The notes under the pieces: generated by a model
The model's database searches: none
What the model was told of the DNA's origin: nothing
The model's input: the letters and a program-made list of their open reading frames with translations, nothing else
Position numbers and translations under genes: made by a program
Part shown: one piece after another, positions 1-12,700 of the stretch
How the letters are laid out: every line of letters starts with the position of its first letter
Position numbering within the stretch: the stretch's first letter is position 1
NCBI RefSeq assembly: GCF_003254395.2
Contig: NC_037648.1
Span: forward strand, 15,613,330 to 15,677,329
From: Apis mellifera
Lineage: Eukaryota > Arthropoda > Insecta > Hymenoptera > Apidae
Direction: 5' to 3'
Length of the DNA: 64,000 bases

Positions 1-1817
1 TTTATAGTTGGGGGAGGGAAACGAAATTTTGGAGAATTTTATCGTTGGACGTTTTAAAAAGGAGGAAGCGATTTTAAAGGCTGATGGCGGCTATGCCTGC
101 CTGCTATGCGCCGTCAAATGCAAATCCGCTTCGGTGCCGCGACGTGAAAAAATGTTATACGAGTCGGGAGGACGAGTGGCGAGCGTGAACGTCTCGATAT
201 CGATTTCGTGAGCGCAAATCGATATCCGTGGCTCGGTTAACGGACACCGTGCCACGAATCCGAAGTCACGGGGTGCTTACCGACCGGGAAAGTCTTTCTT
301 TTCATCCCAATTTCCATCGATCGAATTAATAAAAATTGAAACGAATAACATCATAATCAAATCGAACGAGGCGTCAATATTCGTCCAATCTGTAAATTTC
401 GAAGCAGTAGAGCTTTCAAAAGAAAATCCAAGTTTCCGTTGCTCTGTGTCGAAAATCGTATCCGTGGGGAGAAGAATCGCGAGAACCGGCGTCCCCGGAA
501 AAAGAAGCGGCACGGAAGAGAGGGGGGAGGAGGAGAGACGAAAGCACATGTTTCGAGGCACTCGCTATATTCATAGAAAAGTGGGCTGTGATGTCAATGG
601 GCGCATTCATTCGCACCTGTAGTCTCTACCCTCGTCCATGAATAACTCCAAGGTGATTTCCCTAAGCCGCTCGAGAAAATCATCTCTTCGTTTACCTTCA
701 GGTGCACGATCGCGTTAAAAATTCATTTTAACGCATTCGAGAGATACTTTGCCTCGATCGACCATCTTCTTAATTTCTTTTAATCCCTTTTATCGTATTA
801 AACTAGTTTCTTATATTTATATAACGCTATATATTTTACTTTGCGTAAGGAAAAACTGGTTTCACGAACAAGCGAGAGGAGAGGGAAACGAGAATTCGAG
901 AAACACATATACATATATATATATATATATATGTATTCGCTTGAAAAAATCCAAGGTATCCGAGTAAAATATTTCAAAGGTAAATCCGTAGGAATGTAGG
1001 TTTAAAAATAGAAGAAGTAAAGATTCCGTGATGCAACCGTGAACAGGTTGGGAAACGCTGGGATAGAGCGAGCCGCTGCATCGCTGGGTCTGGAAAACGC
1101 ATTGTTTAGGCTGCGCTTACTCTAGCGGTGGGTGTGTCACGAGCGTGAAATACCGGCCAAGTGACTATCGAGGAAGAGAGGGAGACGAGAGTTCGCTTTG
1201 CCTCGACCCATCTCCGATCCGAACACTCCGCTTTCTATCAATTAATCGATACACTTTCAATGGACTATCGGATAACCGAGACGTTTCGATCAAAATTTCT
1301 AAGAAACGTTCGTTTATGAATAATATTACCGATCGCCAAACTATATATATATATATATATATCTGTTCGTATTTATCCGCTTTTTTCTTTCTAAACGCAA
1401 ATTCTACGTCGACATCACGCGACTCGTTATTATCCTCGTTATAATTGCAAAATGAACGAGTAAAGATGGAGAAAAAAGAAAAAAGTTCGAGTTGTTGCCC
1501 TTTGCTGTATCTCTCGATAACGGAGATTTCTCGCACGAAACACGTATACCGCGACATCTAACAGTAACCTGCCGAGTTCTCACCGCATCGACGAGGCAAC
1601 GCAGCCGCGTAGGCGCACAACGACTCGATACGAGTCGCAGGGAACTGCGACGGATTCTCGCGATTTTTTCTCGCCGATTTCTCTCTCCTCGCGAGTTAAA
1701 TAATAATAAAAGAAGAGACGCAAATCGAATATCGGTGTCGTTCTTGAGATTTTGAGGTTAGGAAGGGGACGAAGGTTCGGTAGAAAGAAAAGAGACGAAC
1801 GATTTTTTTGCTGTTAC
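1..1817. other. No confident gene; probable 3' part of the polyQ locus
   Basis: I find no convincing complete exon here. On the minus strand a pyrimidine-rich 3' splice site precedes position 1089, and the frame after it is phase-compatible with the last confident exon of the neighbouring polyQ gene (ending at 1818). That frame runs into an AT repeat around 918-932, so it may be a terminal exon or chance. A (TA)n run lies at about 1342-1361. The DNA is CpG-rich. Confidence 0.4.
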
Positions 1818-4800
1818 TCGCCTGCAAATGGGCTTGTTTCCGTCGCGTTCATCCGGTGGACCCAGGAAATTGGCGTCGTTCACCGCCGAAGACGTGGATC
1901 CCCGCGGCGACCTTGGGCCGCCCTCCACTTCTCCGATCAGGACTTCTGTCTGACCATTTTGGAAAGGGCTGCTGGCACGTCGTTCCCCGACCCTTCCGCC
2001 CTGCACCGGTGTCTGGAAGAATAAATCACCGAAAATTCACCGCGTATATATATAATTGAACGAGTCGAGGTGAAACGTTTCCCGTTCCGTCGCGACGAGA
2101 CGAAGAAGCGAGTATATCACCGATTCACCAATGCTTAATTTTCAATGGTTAATGTTCGACTCTCCGCAACGTTCGACTTGGCAATTAATTATGCAAGAAC
2201 GAATGGAGGATGATAAATTATAATTCCGGGAAATGTTTACCTCACGGTTAACCAATAATCGCACGGACATAAGCGTTTACATAAGCGTCGTGAAGGAGAA
2301 ATCATTTTTTTTTTCCTCTCTCTCTCTCTCTCTTACCTCTATATAAAGTATAAAGATAGAAGCGTAACCACGAGAATCGCTTTCAAGGATATCGAAAACG
2401 ATATAGATACTCTCTTTTTTATCTCGCGATCGACCTTCGTTCTCTCTATCTATCTATCTCTTTCTCTCGCTAGGGAAAAAATTAACCTTTTCCCCTAGAC
2501 TATTTTTTCCCCCAGATTAGAAATACGGAAAGAATACTTACCAAAAGTTTCGTCTCCTCGGAAGAGCTCTGTTGTTGTTGTTGTTGTTGCTGCTGCTGTT
2601 GTTGTTGTTTCTCTGTTCTTTCCTCCTTCGCTCCTCGAATTTCCTTCGCGTCTTTCCCTAGCCCTTTAGGAATGCTACCGTTGCTGAGCTTGGTGGTGAA
2701 GACATTCGTGCTCGGCTCCCTGGAATAGAGAAAACACTGGGTTTAAATATTGCAGGAATCCACGAGACTGACTAAGGTAAGTGGAAAAAAAAAAAAAAGA
2801 AAAAAAGAACGACGCGGTATGCGCGGTTGTATATCGCGATGGGATATCAATCACGGCTATTTCTCGCGTCCGGTTCTCGCGTAATTGTACTTCCCATCGT
2901 GTGGCAACGTTTTCGCGTTTTCGCGTGATCGACGCACTTCGAAACGAAACGAGTCGAATCGAGTCGAATCGAGTCGAATGGAAACCGTTAAGCTTACCGT
3001 CCCGAATAAAGAATCGCCGTTGTTCGCGATTTCGAATCGAAAGATCGAGATTCGATTCTTAAAAAAAAAAAAAAAAAAAAAAAATGTGGACGATACGCGA
3101 AGAGAAGGCGGGTTTGGAAAAGGAAGAATAGAGCGGAATAACGATTGATAGAGGGAAATAAATAACGGAAGAGAAACGGGGAAGAACGAAATGCCACTTA
3201 CTTGTCGGCAAGCGTCACGGTAATTTGGTTGCCCGTCACATTTTTGCCCGCGCTGTCCCCGCTCGTCGACGCGACTGCCTCGTTGATCTGCACACACACA
3301 TACACGTACCAGATACCAAACAATCAGCTGGCTTCGCCTCTACCGGACGACCGTTCTTTCTCCCGGAAACAAAGAGATTCCGACCAACGTTTCCCGATCG
3401 ATATACCCTCTTTTCTCTCTCTCTCTCTCTCTCTCCCTCTTTTTCCTTCCTTCGTTTCGAGCTGTTCTCTCGATCGACGCGAGAGAGAGACGGAGATCGA
3501 GGGAAGGAGAGACGCGAAAAATCGTGGCGATTATTTTTTTTTTTTTTTTGAACCGCAACCTGTGGAATACACTGGTTATCCAAGGCCGCGCATGATCGCG
3601 GCAACCGTTCACTCGGCTCGTTTACTTTGCATTCCGCATATTATAAGCAACCTCTCCGTGACGATTTCTCCGTTCGCGCATCCTTCGAATAATACCATTG
3701 CCCGACCGGAACGCCCGTTTCGACAGAACGCGCGGATGGAATAGGAACTAATTGCTCGAATATTTTATCTCGGCGTTGACCGTCCAATTGAACAAGCTTC
3801 GATCGTATTGTTCTCCCGTCGCCGGCGTACGTACACTTCAATGTTTCTATCGCGATTATTACGTAAAACGAGGAGGTATCTTTCGGTGAAAGGCCTGCGC
3901 ACACAATCTTCCTTCGAATTGCAAAGGGCATTCCCGTATAATTGCCAACTATCCCCGCATAATTGTTCGTTTTATTCGTTACCTAGCGGAAATATTCCTA
4001 TTACCTCGTTGCAAAAATTTCACTCTTCCCTTCCGTATCTTTTCTCTTTCTACTTTTTCTTCCACTATCCCCCACATTCTTTCCTTTTTCATATCTCTCT
4101 TGGAATCTCTCTTTTTCGGAATTTCTTTCCGTTGCTATTACCTCTTTCTTATTCCAAAACCTCGGTCAAAAAAAAAAAAAAAGGAAAAAAAAGAAACGTA
4201 GTTTTTTAATTAATATCGATCGTCACTCCATACTTTATCGTTCGATACTTTATTACCGACGGTACCTGCTGATGCAGAATCGCTTGGATATCCCGCGGTT
4301 GGATTCTCCAGTGAGATGCCAGCCGCTGCAATCGTTCCTTTGCACGCCTGCAACGAAAAATCCTCCGGATGAATCGCGTAAAATTAGAAGGTCGCGAAAA
4401 GTGCCAACATTCCAAACAACGAACGCGTTGCAAGAATGCGTATATATATATACATATATTTGAACGTTGTTCAACGAATTTTTGTTTCGTTAGAAATTAT
4501 CGATCGCTCTTTACAAATGTGTGTAATTACCTTTCGACGGCGATGACCCAAGCTTCTCGAACCCGACCAGCGTTGAACCCGTCCAGCTCTACTGTCAACA
4601 ATTTCAAAAAGCGATTAGTCGCGAGAACAATCTTTTAACATTTTAATTCTACTTCCAATTTTTTTTTATTTATTTTTCTCCTACGACATCCTCCACTTTT
4701 CTTTGGAATCAAAATCTAACTTGGCTGATCGTAACAAGTTAACGGACTCCTTCATTCCGGGGAGCGTTGTATACCATTTTCGAAGACCGCCACCTCATCG

Positions 4801-5021
4801 TCATCCGTCTCCTCCTCCTCGTCTATGAACTTGATGGTGGACAAGTCGAAATGCGTCGCTACGTCCTCGTCCAGATGCTCGTCGCTCGCCTCGAAGAACT
4901 CGATCGGCTTCGGCCCGCCGTCCTCGGCCACCGATTCGTCGACCACGAACTTTTGCCCATCGATCCCTCTCGAGTTGGACGAGCATCCGCACAGGAATAT
5001 TCTTCGAAACAATCTCGACAT
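1818..5021 (-). CDS. Unidentified polyQ protein with Cys-rich N-terminus (3' partial)
   Basis: I do not recognise this protein. Exons on the minus strand are 5021-4775, 4591-4531, 4347-4266, 3287-3202, 2719-2542 and 2012-1818. All have GT-AG borders, and together they give 283 open codons ending in phase 0, so more exons may follow. The start at 5021 begins MSRLFRRIFLCGCSSNS, a basic then Cys-rich stretch that could be palmitoylated (inference). Residues about 35-82 are very acidic. Residues about 84-130 form a charged, probably helical segment (REAWVIAVERRAKERLQRLA). Residues 197-209 are 13 glutamines encoded by mixed CAA/CAG. The rest is Ser/Gly/Pro-rich and probably disordered. The 4591 exon also fits in phase to the upstream PDZ exons, so the start at 5021 may be an alternative promoter. 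Exon calls are good; start and function are uncertain. Confidence 0.65.
2569..2610 (-). repeat. CAA/CAG trinucleotide repeat coding for polyglutamine
   Basis: On the minus strand this reads as 13 Gln codons: three CAA, three CAG, six CAA and one CAG. It lies inside the 2719-2542 exon. The mixed codons make it less slippage-prone than a pure CAG tract. Confidence 0.9.
3061..3083 (+). repeat. Poly(A) tract, intronic
   Basis: An uninterrupted adenine run of about 23 bases lies in the intron between the exons at 3202-3287 and 2542-2719. No flanking target-site duplication or retroelement body was recognised. Confidence 0.9.
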
Positions 5022-8000
5022 TATTCTTCCCCAACTACGAATTGATTATCCTCGCTTCGAACATGATCCCTTGCTCGCACTTGCCCGATAAATAAATTTT
5101 CCCCTCGAAATCCTTCGGTCGGAGGAACGACGAGGAACGGAAAGCGGTTCTCGCGCGCGCGTGTCGCCGAAACCATAGAAAATAAACGCTCGACCGGGGC
5201 CGGGAATGGATGGCACCGCGAGCCTACGAACCAAGAGGTTTATATTTGGAACCGCGCATTGGTACGGGCCGAGAGAGCGGGCCGGTAAAAATCGACGGGA
5301 GAGGAGTAGTGTCGCGGTCGAACGTAACATCGCCCAATATTTTCCTCCTTCTCTCGCTTCGACCACTGAAAATTCCATCATCTTTTCTCTTTTTTCTAAA
5401 TCTTAATCGAACTCGCCGACACAGAATTTCCATTATTTTCTCCGTTCCGCGTTTCACGAGCCAGCGAATAATGGAATCCCGGGTATTAAATTCGTCCACG
5501 ATTTATACACGCGCCAAATTACGCGAGAATTTTAGCTTGGAAAAGAGTTGAGCATTCGTTAATTCGTCTTGGAAATTCACTCTCTTTTTATCCTTCTTAC
5601 ATATAAAAAGGAACGAAAATTGTTAAAAACGAAGAAATTATATAGGATTGTTCGTTTGTATCCTCTCCCTGAAAATTAGAAATATTTTCGTTCGAAGAGC
5701 AAACTGCCAATTTGTTTTGTTGTGTATACAGAGACGGTCGAGAGATAATCGCGAGGAAGCATTGGCGAGGAAAGGGAGAGGGGGGAGGGGTTTACGACTC
5801 GTTATCTCGAGCCGGCCAATCGGACGGCGCGATCCGCGGTTGTTGAAAATATCGTATACCGTGGCGGGAGAAAATTCGTAGCACTCCCCCGCCCTCCTTC
5901 CCCACCTCCTCCACCCTTTTTCCAGCTAGCTTTTGGCGCCAAGCCAGAACGTGCTTGAACGCCGCCACGAGTCGACGGATTCGGAGAAAGTGCGAAACTC
6001 CCCCTTTTCCTTTTCCTGTCCCGGCAGACGATTTTTCAAGGGCGAGCCGCGTCATGTTTGGATCAGACAGCGGCGACAGACGGCTTTGTGGATCGTTTTC
6101 CAACGTCGTTACGAGGACAAAAATTTTCGTTTATCGAGCCGTTTTTCTTTGTCCCCTTCCCTGAATAAACAACCGAGGTGAATCATCGCTGCCCGTGCTG
6201 CCATTTGCACACACCTGTGTCTCTGGTAGACGTGGAAATTTCTTCTTTTCGCTTCGTAGATGACAAGTTTCGAGAGAAAGAGAAGGATGGGGAAAAAAAA
6301 GGAATTGGTTGTAACACGCTTCAAAATCCCGCACGTTTGTTAAAAAGAAATTTGTAATGCGTTAAAATTTTCTCTTCGGGAGGAAGACTCTCGAAAGATA
6401 AATCTTGCGGAAAATTACGGGGAGTCACGGTCGAACGTGCGCCGATTTCGTTGAATTCGGGTCGAGCTGAAACCGGTGCCGTGACGACGACACTTTTTTA
6501 ACCGTAAAATAATCGAAAGAGTTCACCGGTTTCGTGACGATTTTATTAATGCCGAGATAAATAAAATTTACACTTGTTACCGATTCATCGATTATTTCTC
6601 TCATTTATTTAAATATTTTTATTCCGGCAATTGTGTGGATAAATAAATATATTACTACTATTACTTTTTGAATTTCTGTAAATATTTAAAAAGAAAAATG
6701 CGTGGAAAGTGATAATAAAATTTAGCGCGTGTTTATCTCTGAAAAACTCGCAGCCACGTAAGCACGAACGTAGAGAGAGATGGCTCGATGCTGGCACACG
6801 CGCGTGTCTCGCGTGAATGCAGCAAATGGTGAAACGGTATACGGGAGAAGCGGTAAGGTAAGATTTCGATAATACTTGATTCGTAATATACTTGACGCAC
6901 GACCAGGCGAAAACCAGTTTTCTAACTGTACACGCTTTCGCATCGTCTCGCCATCTGTCTCATATTTTGTAATTGGACGGTAGAAGTCACTCATCGTACG
7001 CGCCTAACCGTTCGCCGGTTACATCGATATTACATTTACGATTTTTAAAGAAATCGATAAACCGTTCAACCCATCTGCGTGGGTTATGAAATAAAAGTAC
7101 CCAGGCTTTCCTAGAGTAACTAGATACAGTTTAACCTATCTTCGGCACGGAGCGTTCGGAAATAGGGCGTTAACTGTAGCGGAATTCTCCGAGAGGAGAA
7201 AATAATTGCCCGAGAATGCGTTTCACTAGAAATTCTTCCTACGAATCCGGAATATCGCGTGATTTTATCAAGGAGTCCGTCTATTATTACTTGACGCGAA
7301 ACGTTCGAAGCCACTCTTTCGCGCGGTTACGTGAAATTCCTGAAATCGTTGCATTCCTTCCTTCGGCACCAGCGTGGAACGCGACGTGTTCCTCTTCGTC
7401 ACAGGGTGAAAGTAAAATTCGATTAACGAAGACCGCTTTCAACTCCGCTACGAGGGCCAAATTCGATTCATCACCGCGATAAGATCGAACCATTAGCTTA
7501 GTGGAAAATGCGTATTCTAAATTATATCGCGCCGATATCTACTATGAAGCAATTAGAAGAACGTTCCTATTTAATTTACTGTGAATACGTTGATAATGGA
7601 AATCAATTTTCACCGTTCCACACTTTAAATTATATAAATTATTTCGAAAAAATTTAAATTCTTAAAATTCTTAATTCTATTCGTTTCTTGTTAAATCGCA
7701 CAAGTGGATTAGAAACGAGTGGCGCCTGATCTTTTAAAAATATGGAAAAAGAAAAATTCGTACCACTTAGGAAGATGATCCGATAATTGAACGAACGATG
7801 GCGCTAAACCGATATGCATATATATATTTTTCGCCAATCTATTTTTTCCTTTCTCATCCCTCGCCGTCATACGTCATCACGATCGTACGTACGCATTTCA
7901 TGCATGCATAATTTATGTATCTCTCGTAGTTCACGATACTGTCCGCGAGAGCTCGTGCCCCGTCTTCCACCTACGATACCTATCCTTTTCTTTTTCTACT

Positions 8001-10618
8001 TCCTCTCTCCAGACCGTTCGCAACGCCATCCAGTAATTGTCCCGTGCTCGCCGTGCGTGTAACTCTTCCTTGTTTTCTACGGAACTATTCACTCGAACTC
8101 GAGTGCCAATCGGTAAATGGGAAACCCTCGAATTTACAGCTCGCTACGGCTCGATTCTCCAACAATTTTCTATTTTTCCATCGTATCGTCATCGCATATA
8201 TTACCACCAAAGAGAAACAAACAAATTCAGGTTAGGAAAGGTTAACGCACCGAATAACGGATGTAACCTTACCATCGTCAGCCATTCGTTTCCGTATCGA
8301 AATACCGCAATATTTCTATAATTTACCGATCGAATTCCGAAATATTTCATCTGAAAGTAATATAAAAAGATCGTCGTTTACGTTCCTATTGAATATAACG
8401 TAGATCGTTTCGACAAAAATATTGTGGTGTCTCGTAGTGAAATCAAAAGATACGAATTAAATTGACGAGATATAAATCGATTTCTTTTGAAGAAAAATTT
8501 AGAAAAAGGCAAGAGAGAAATAGGATTCGTATGTGAAAGTGTCTTGGTAGGGAAATAAAGATTTTATTCGTGGAAACGAAATCAACGAGGCAACGATTCG
8601 GGAAAAAAGTTGAAACGCACGCTAACCTGATACGCATGCTGCACCCCAACCGATTGTTGCTCTTCGTCCGCAAAACATTCCCATTATTCGCGATAGGCAA
8701 ATACAAGCAATGGCGCGCGTGCGTACGTACGTGTGTATAAGTACTTTTATCGGGCTGGCAACTAGCGAGTAACATATTATACCACCAATACAATAACGTG
8801 AGCGATTTTTTCCTGTGAAACGTGCGTTAACTCTGCCGACACAGATCGCGTGGCGTTTAACTTATCGATTTCGAGAATCGAGAAATTCCGCTCTCGCGAT
8901 AGAAAGCTTAATTCAAAGCATAAATACATTTCAACATAATTGTCCAATTATACATTTTTCGATCTTTTGCTGGAAATTGTTGGATCGTTAAAGATTCGCT
9001 CAATTATTGATTGTAATGAAACGTTCATAATTTTACGTGTGATATAAAATTTCAACTATCGAAAAAAATCGAAAAAAATCGAAAAAAAATCGCTCATCGA
9101 TATATATCGAATAAATCTATTTTTATCGTTACCATAGCTACTTTATTAGAATCTGGAAATATAAATAACGATAAGAAAGAGGAATCGGACGACATACCTT
9201 GAATTTTTTTATTTCAAACGATACGGAATTTCGTTTCACGAACGATACACTCAACTCAAGTTAGGTTAATTCACGAAGAAATCGTGTCGCGTTGCATCCT
9301 CCTATTGCATCCGATTTTAGTTATATTTGACACCGATTGCCTATCCAATCGAGAAACTGCAACCGCGACAGATTTTTCGTATTCGTTTTCACGAATGAAA
9401 ACGTAGCTGTTAACGTGTCGCATATCGATGATAAATTATTCGACCGAACGAATCGTTCATTTTTGCGAGCGATAACCGACCGACAAAAAAAAATTCATCT
9501 TTCGCGGTCGCATAAGATAGCGAGCCTGCAAAAAACGCCCAAAGAATAAACGTGATTGCGCAACAGTCGAGCGCAGAGGACGAGCGAAACATGGCTTTAA
9601 AAAGCAACGTCACCGCGAAAGGAGAGAAACAAAATGAGAGGAACAATCACCTTCTTTATCGATAGATCCGCCCGCGGTGATCGACGATTTATACGTAACC
9701 AATTAAGGATCGCACTTCGATCTCGGGCCTCGGTAAATCAAACATCCTCCGAAATCTTCGGATTATTTCGCGGACGAACCCAACTGCCATCTGGTTCTTC
9801 TACGTCTCTCGATTCCCTCGACCGGTAAGCAAGCGGGAATGCGAATCACAACACAAGGCACATACACAAAAACAAATGGAGACACGAGTGCGCGCACAGA
9901 GACACAGAGAAAAATTTGTGAACGGATAAACACCAACATCGAATTGCATTCGCACGGACGACAGATAGGTCGTAGTTTTCCGGTTTCCGCGAAAAGAACC
10001 GTGGTGTCAGAATTGCCACGATGAAATATCGCGCTGGCAAAACTGAAACGAGAGGTTAGGAGGGCGACAAGAGCACGCGGAATGCCGCGGAACCGTTGGC
10101 ACGTATGCACGGTTCCGTACTAGCAAGGATCGAACGTGACAGCGGATACATTCGAAGGTTAGATTCCCTCGATTCGTGTATACTGTTTGCCTCTCTCGCC
10201 TGAGTTCCCTCTACGCTGTAACCCCCTCTATTCGTTTCCATCACACACAAGCGGCGACCTGAACGTTTACCTGGCGAACGCCGGAATCGCACGACGAAAC
10301 ACGAAATCGGCCGACAATTTTACCTCGTCCGAACATTCGAATTTTCGAGAGGCTACGTTTCGAAGAGGGTAATTTCGAGAATATGAAATAATTTTATTAA
10401 GAAACGAATATATAAAGATAGATGTTTTAACTTTTATTTTAAATATATGGATTTTATTATATACTTTATATTTTCTATAAAAAAAAAATCGATCGAAAAT
10501 CTATCCATTTTTCAGTTACGATATATAATTAAAAATCACTTAAAACATCTTCTTTTTTATCTCTAAATCTTTTTTTCTATTAAAATAACTAATAAATATT
10601 TTTAATAAATATACTTAC
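5022..10618. other. Long intron or upstream region of the PDZ/polyQ locus
   Basis: About 5.6 kb of mostly CpG-containing sequence without a convincing exon. If the PDZ exons splice to the 4591 exon, this is one intron. If the start at 5021 has its own promoter, that promoter lies just upstream, in the relatively GC-rich 5.0-6.1 kb stretch. Open frames here (for example minus 5792-6103) lack good splice borders and look like chance ORFs in GC-rich DNA. A GATGGCGC motif is at 7797-7804. Confidence 0.5.
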
Positions 10619-11453
10619 CCATCTTGTTTCCGCTTCTTCTCCGCACTCGCAGACATATCGTTCGAGACTCGATGCACTGCGAAAAGAAACGATTCGATTA
10701 TCGATAGATTCATCGATATTCGTCTTGTCAATTTCTAACTAATATTAAATATTACGAGGAAAATGTTTAATTACAAAATTCTTTCTAAATTTGTAACAGC
10801 AAGGATAATAATAAAATCTTATTATTACAAATGAATAAAATACCTGATATATATATTGAATAACTTCGGATTGACTGGCATTTTCCAACGTGCTACCGTT
10901 AACTTGTAAAATTTCATCAGCCACTTCCAGCGTATCCGCGTTGTCGGCCGGAGAACCTAGAATTTTGAAACGTAATATTTAGCTCAAATTAATCGTTTAA
11001 ATATTAATTAAATAATAACGAAGCGTGTTTCTCATATTGTATGTATATTCTTTTTCGACTTTAAGACGTACACGTGAACAAATAATACGTACAGATTACA
11101 CAGAACGAACGGACAAGCCAATTCGTTTCTATGTCAATGATTACACATGATAGCATCCTCGAGAAAAAAACACGAGAAACAAAAGAGAGAAAGGGTTTCA
11201 CAGTTCACGCCTACGTGCTTGACAAGCAGCTTTGTCGATGCTCATTAAAGTATATGTAGCTGGTGCTAATTAAAAAAAAAAAAAAAAAGAAAAAAAAGAA
11301 AAAGTAGAAAAAGAGCAAAAAAATGTTTTCGGATTTTTAATAAAACGAATAGCGACGAATTATGCGTTAATGACGCAATCGATGCTCACCGTACAGTTTG
11401 ATCTTGTCATTGTGGTTGATCAATATGATAATATATCCTCCCAGATCGACCAT
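10619..11453 (-). CDS. PDZ-domain exons (5' part of a larger protein)
   Basis: Three minus-strand exons (11453-11390, 10956-10844, 10676-10619) give 78 codons plus one base. The PDZ core is recognisable: YIIILI as a strand, then GSPADNADTLEVADEILQVN, which matches the PDZ pattern of a small residue, spacer, (G/A)DEIL.VNG, then a helix with SEVI..I and a last strand ICLRVRRR. The carboxylate-binding GLGF loop is not evident. Either the N-terminal strand lies in an exon I missed, or the domain is atypical. The start ATG at 11453 has an upstream in-frame stop near 11560. Exon 3 ends in phase 1, the same phase as the exon ending at 4775, so it can splice into the polyQ exon at 4591. PDZ domains normally bind C-terminal peptides of membrane or scaffold proteins. 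The exact family is not identified. Confidence 0.7.
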
Positions 11454-12646
11454 TTTTGCTGACTTCGGCGATGATTGCTGGTTTATTCGATTATAAGGAG
11501 GGAGCGATGCTTCAGGCGAATCTTGACGCGATTAAAATCGAAGATAAGTGCAATCGCCTCATCATCATCGAAAAAATAATTCGCCGATATTAATGTTGTT
11601 ATCGCATGCCATCCTTCCCATTGCATCCTCGCATCTCATTTCGCACCGATATTTTTCACTAACAACACCCACGTTTCCTTAGATATAAACATTAACATTT
11701 TTTTTCTCTAATTTTTAGATTTCCCTGAGTCAAGATTTCGAATTTGACACAGTTTTCTTCACACTTCGATTAGAACCGAACGAGAATTGCCCCCGGAAAC
11801 TTTGAATTTCACTAATAATTAGCTAATAACGCTGTTATATTTACGTTACACCGATTAACAATTAAGATAGACAAGAAAACTAGCAGTTCGTATTCTTTAA
11901 AAAAAAAGTTGACACGTAACATTCTCCGACTGCTGGTCATTCCTCTTGACAATATGTTGACGCTGGTTAAGATCTGTTGCAAACTCGTGATATCACAGGA
12001 GGAATATCTTTCTTTCTCTTTCTCTCGCTCTCCAACTCTCTGTTTTAATACGAGTATGGTGGATCTATGAAGAATCTTCTTTGGTATTAATACGTTCAAA
12101 CTGTTCGAGAGGAAACCCTCACTGGGGCCCCGTGTATGGGCCCCCCCTACATCCTTGCAACGAAGATTTCTTCCTCGAACGATCAACGAATTCAGAATCC
12201 CTCAAGCCCTAACTTATTGATTAGAGCTTTCACTGAACACGACTCCTCGCTTGCTTCGGTCATTCTGACTGCTTGCATCCTCGAGTGCATAAGTTTTCTC
12301 GAATGGCATTTGGGAATCGTAAAAATGTCTCGATTTATCGAGACCGGAATAACGCAGACTATCCTCATGCTAACTTCTCCTCACTTTCCGTCGACGGCAG
12401 ATTTCAATTAAATATACATTTTATATGATAAAATTTCATTGTACATAAAAGCACAAAATCGTCGTTTAAATGCAAAATTTTTACAATTTTATGATTTTCC
12501 TCTCACTTGTTGTCTGTATTATCTTCATTCTATTCCTCCATCAAAGGACACTTACGACATCTCGCTTATACGCAGGATTAGAAATAAATTTCGCAAAAAC
12601 AATTAACTTGTATTTTCACCGAATGTTCGTAAAATTTATATATCAC

Positions 12647-12700
<54 letters not shown>

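Noticed and set aside
3202..3744. 180-codon plus-strand ORF
   Set aside because: Its first part is the antisense of a supported minus-strand exon (3287-3202) and the rest runs through CT and poly(T) tracts.
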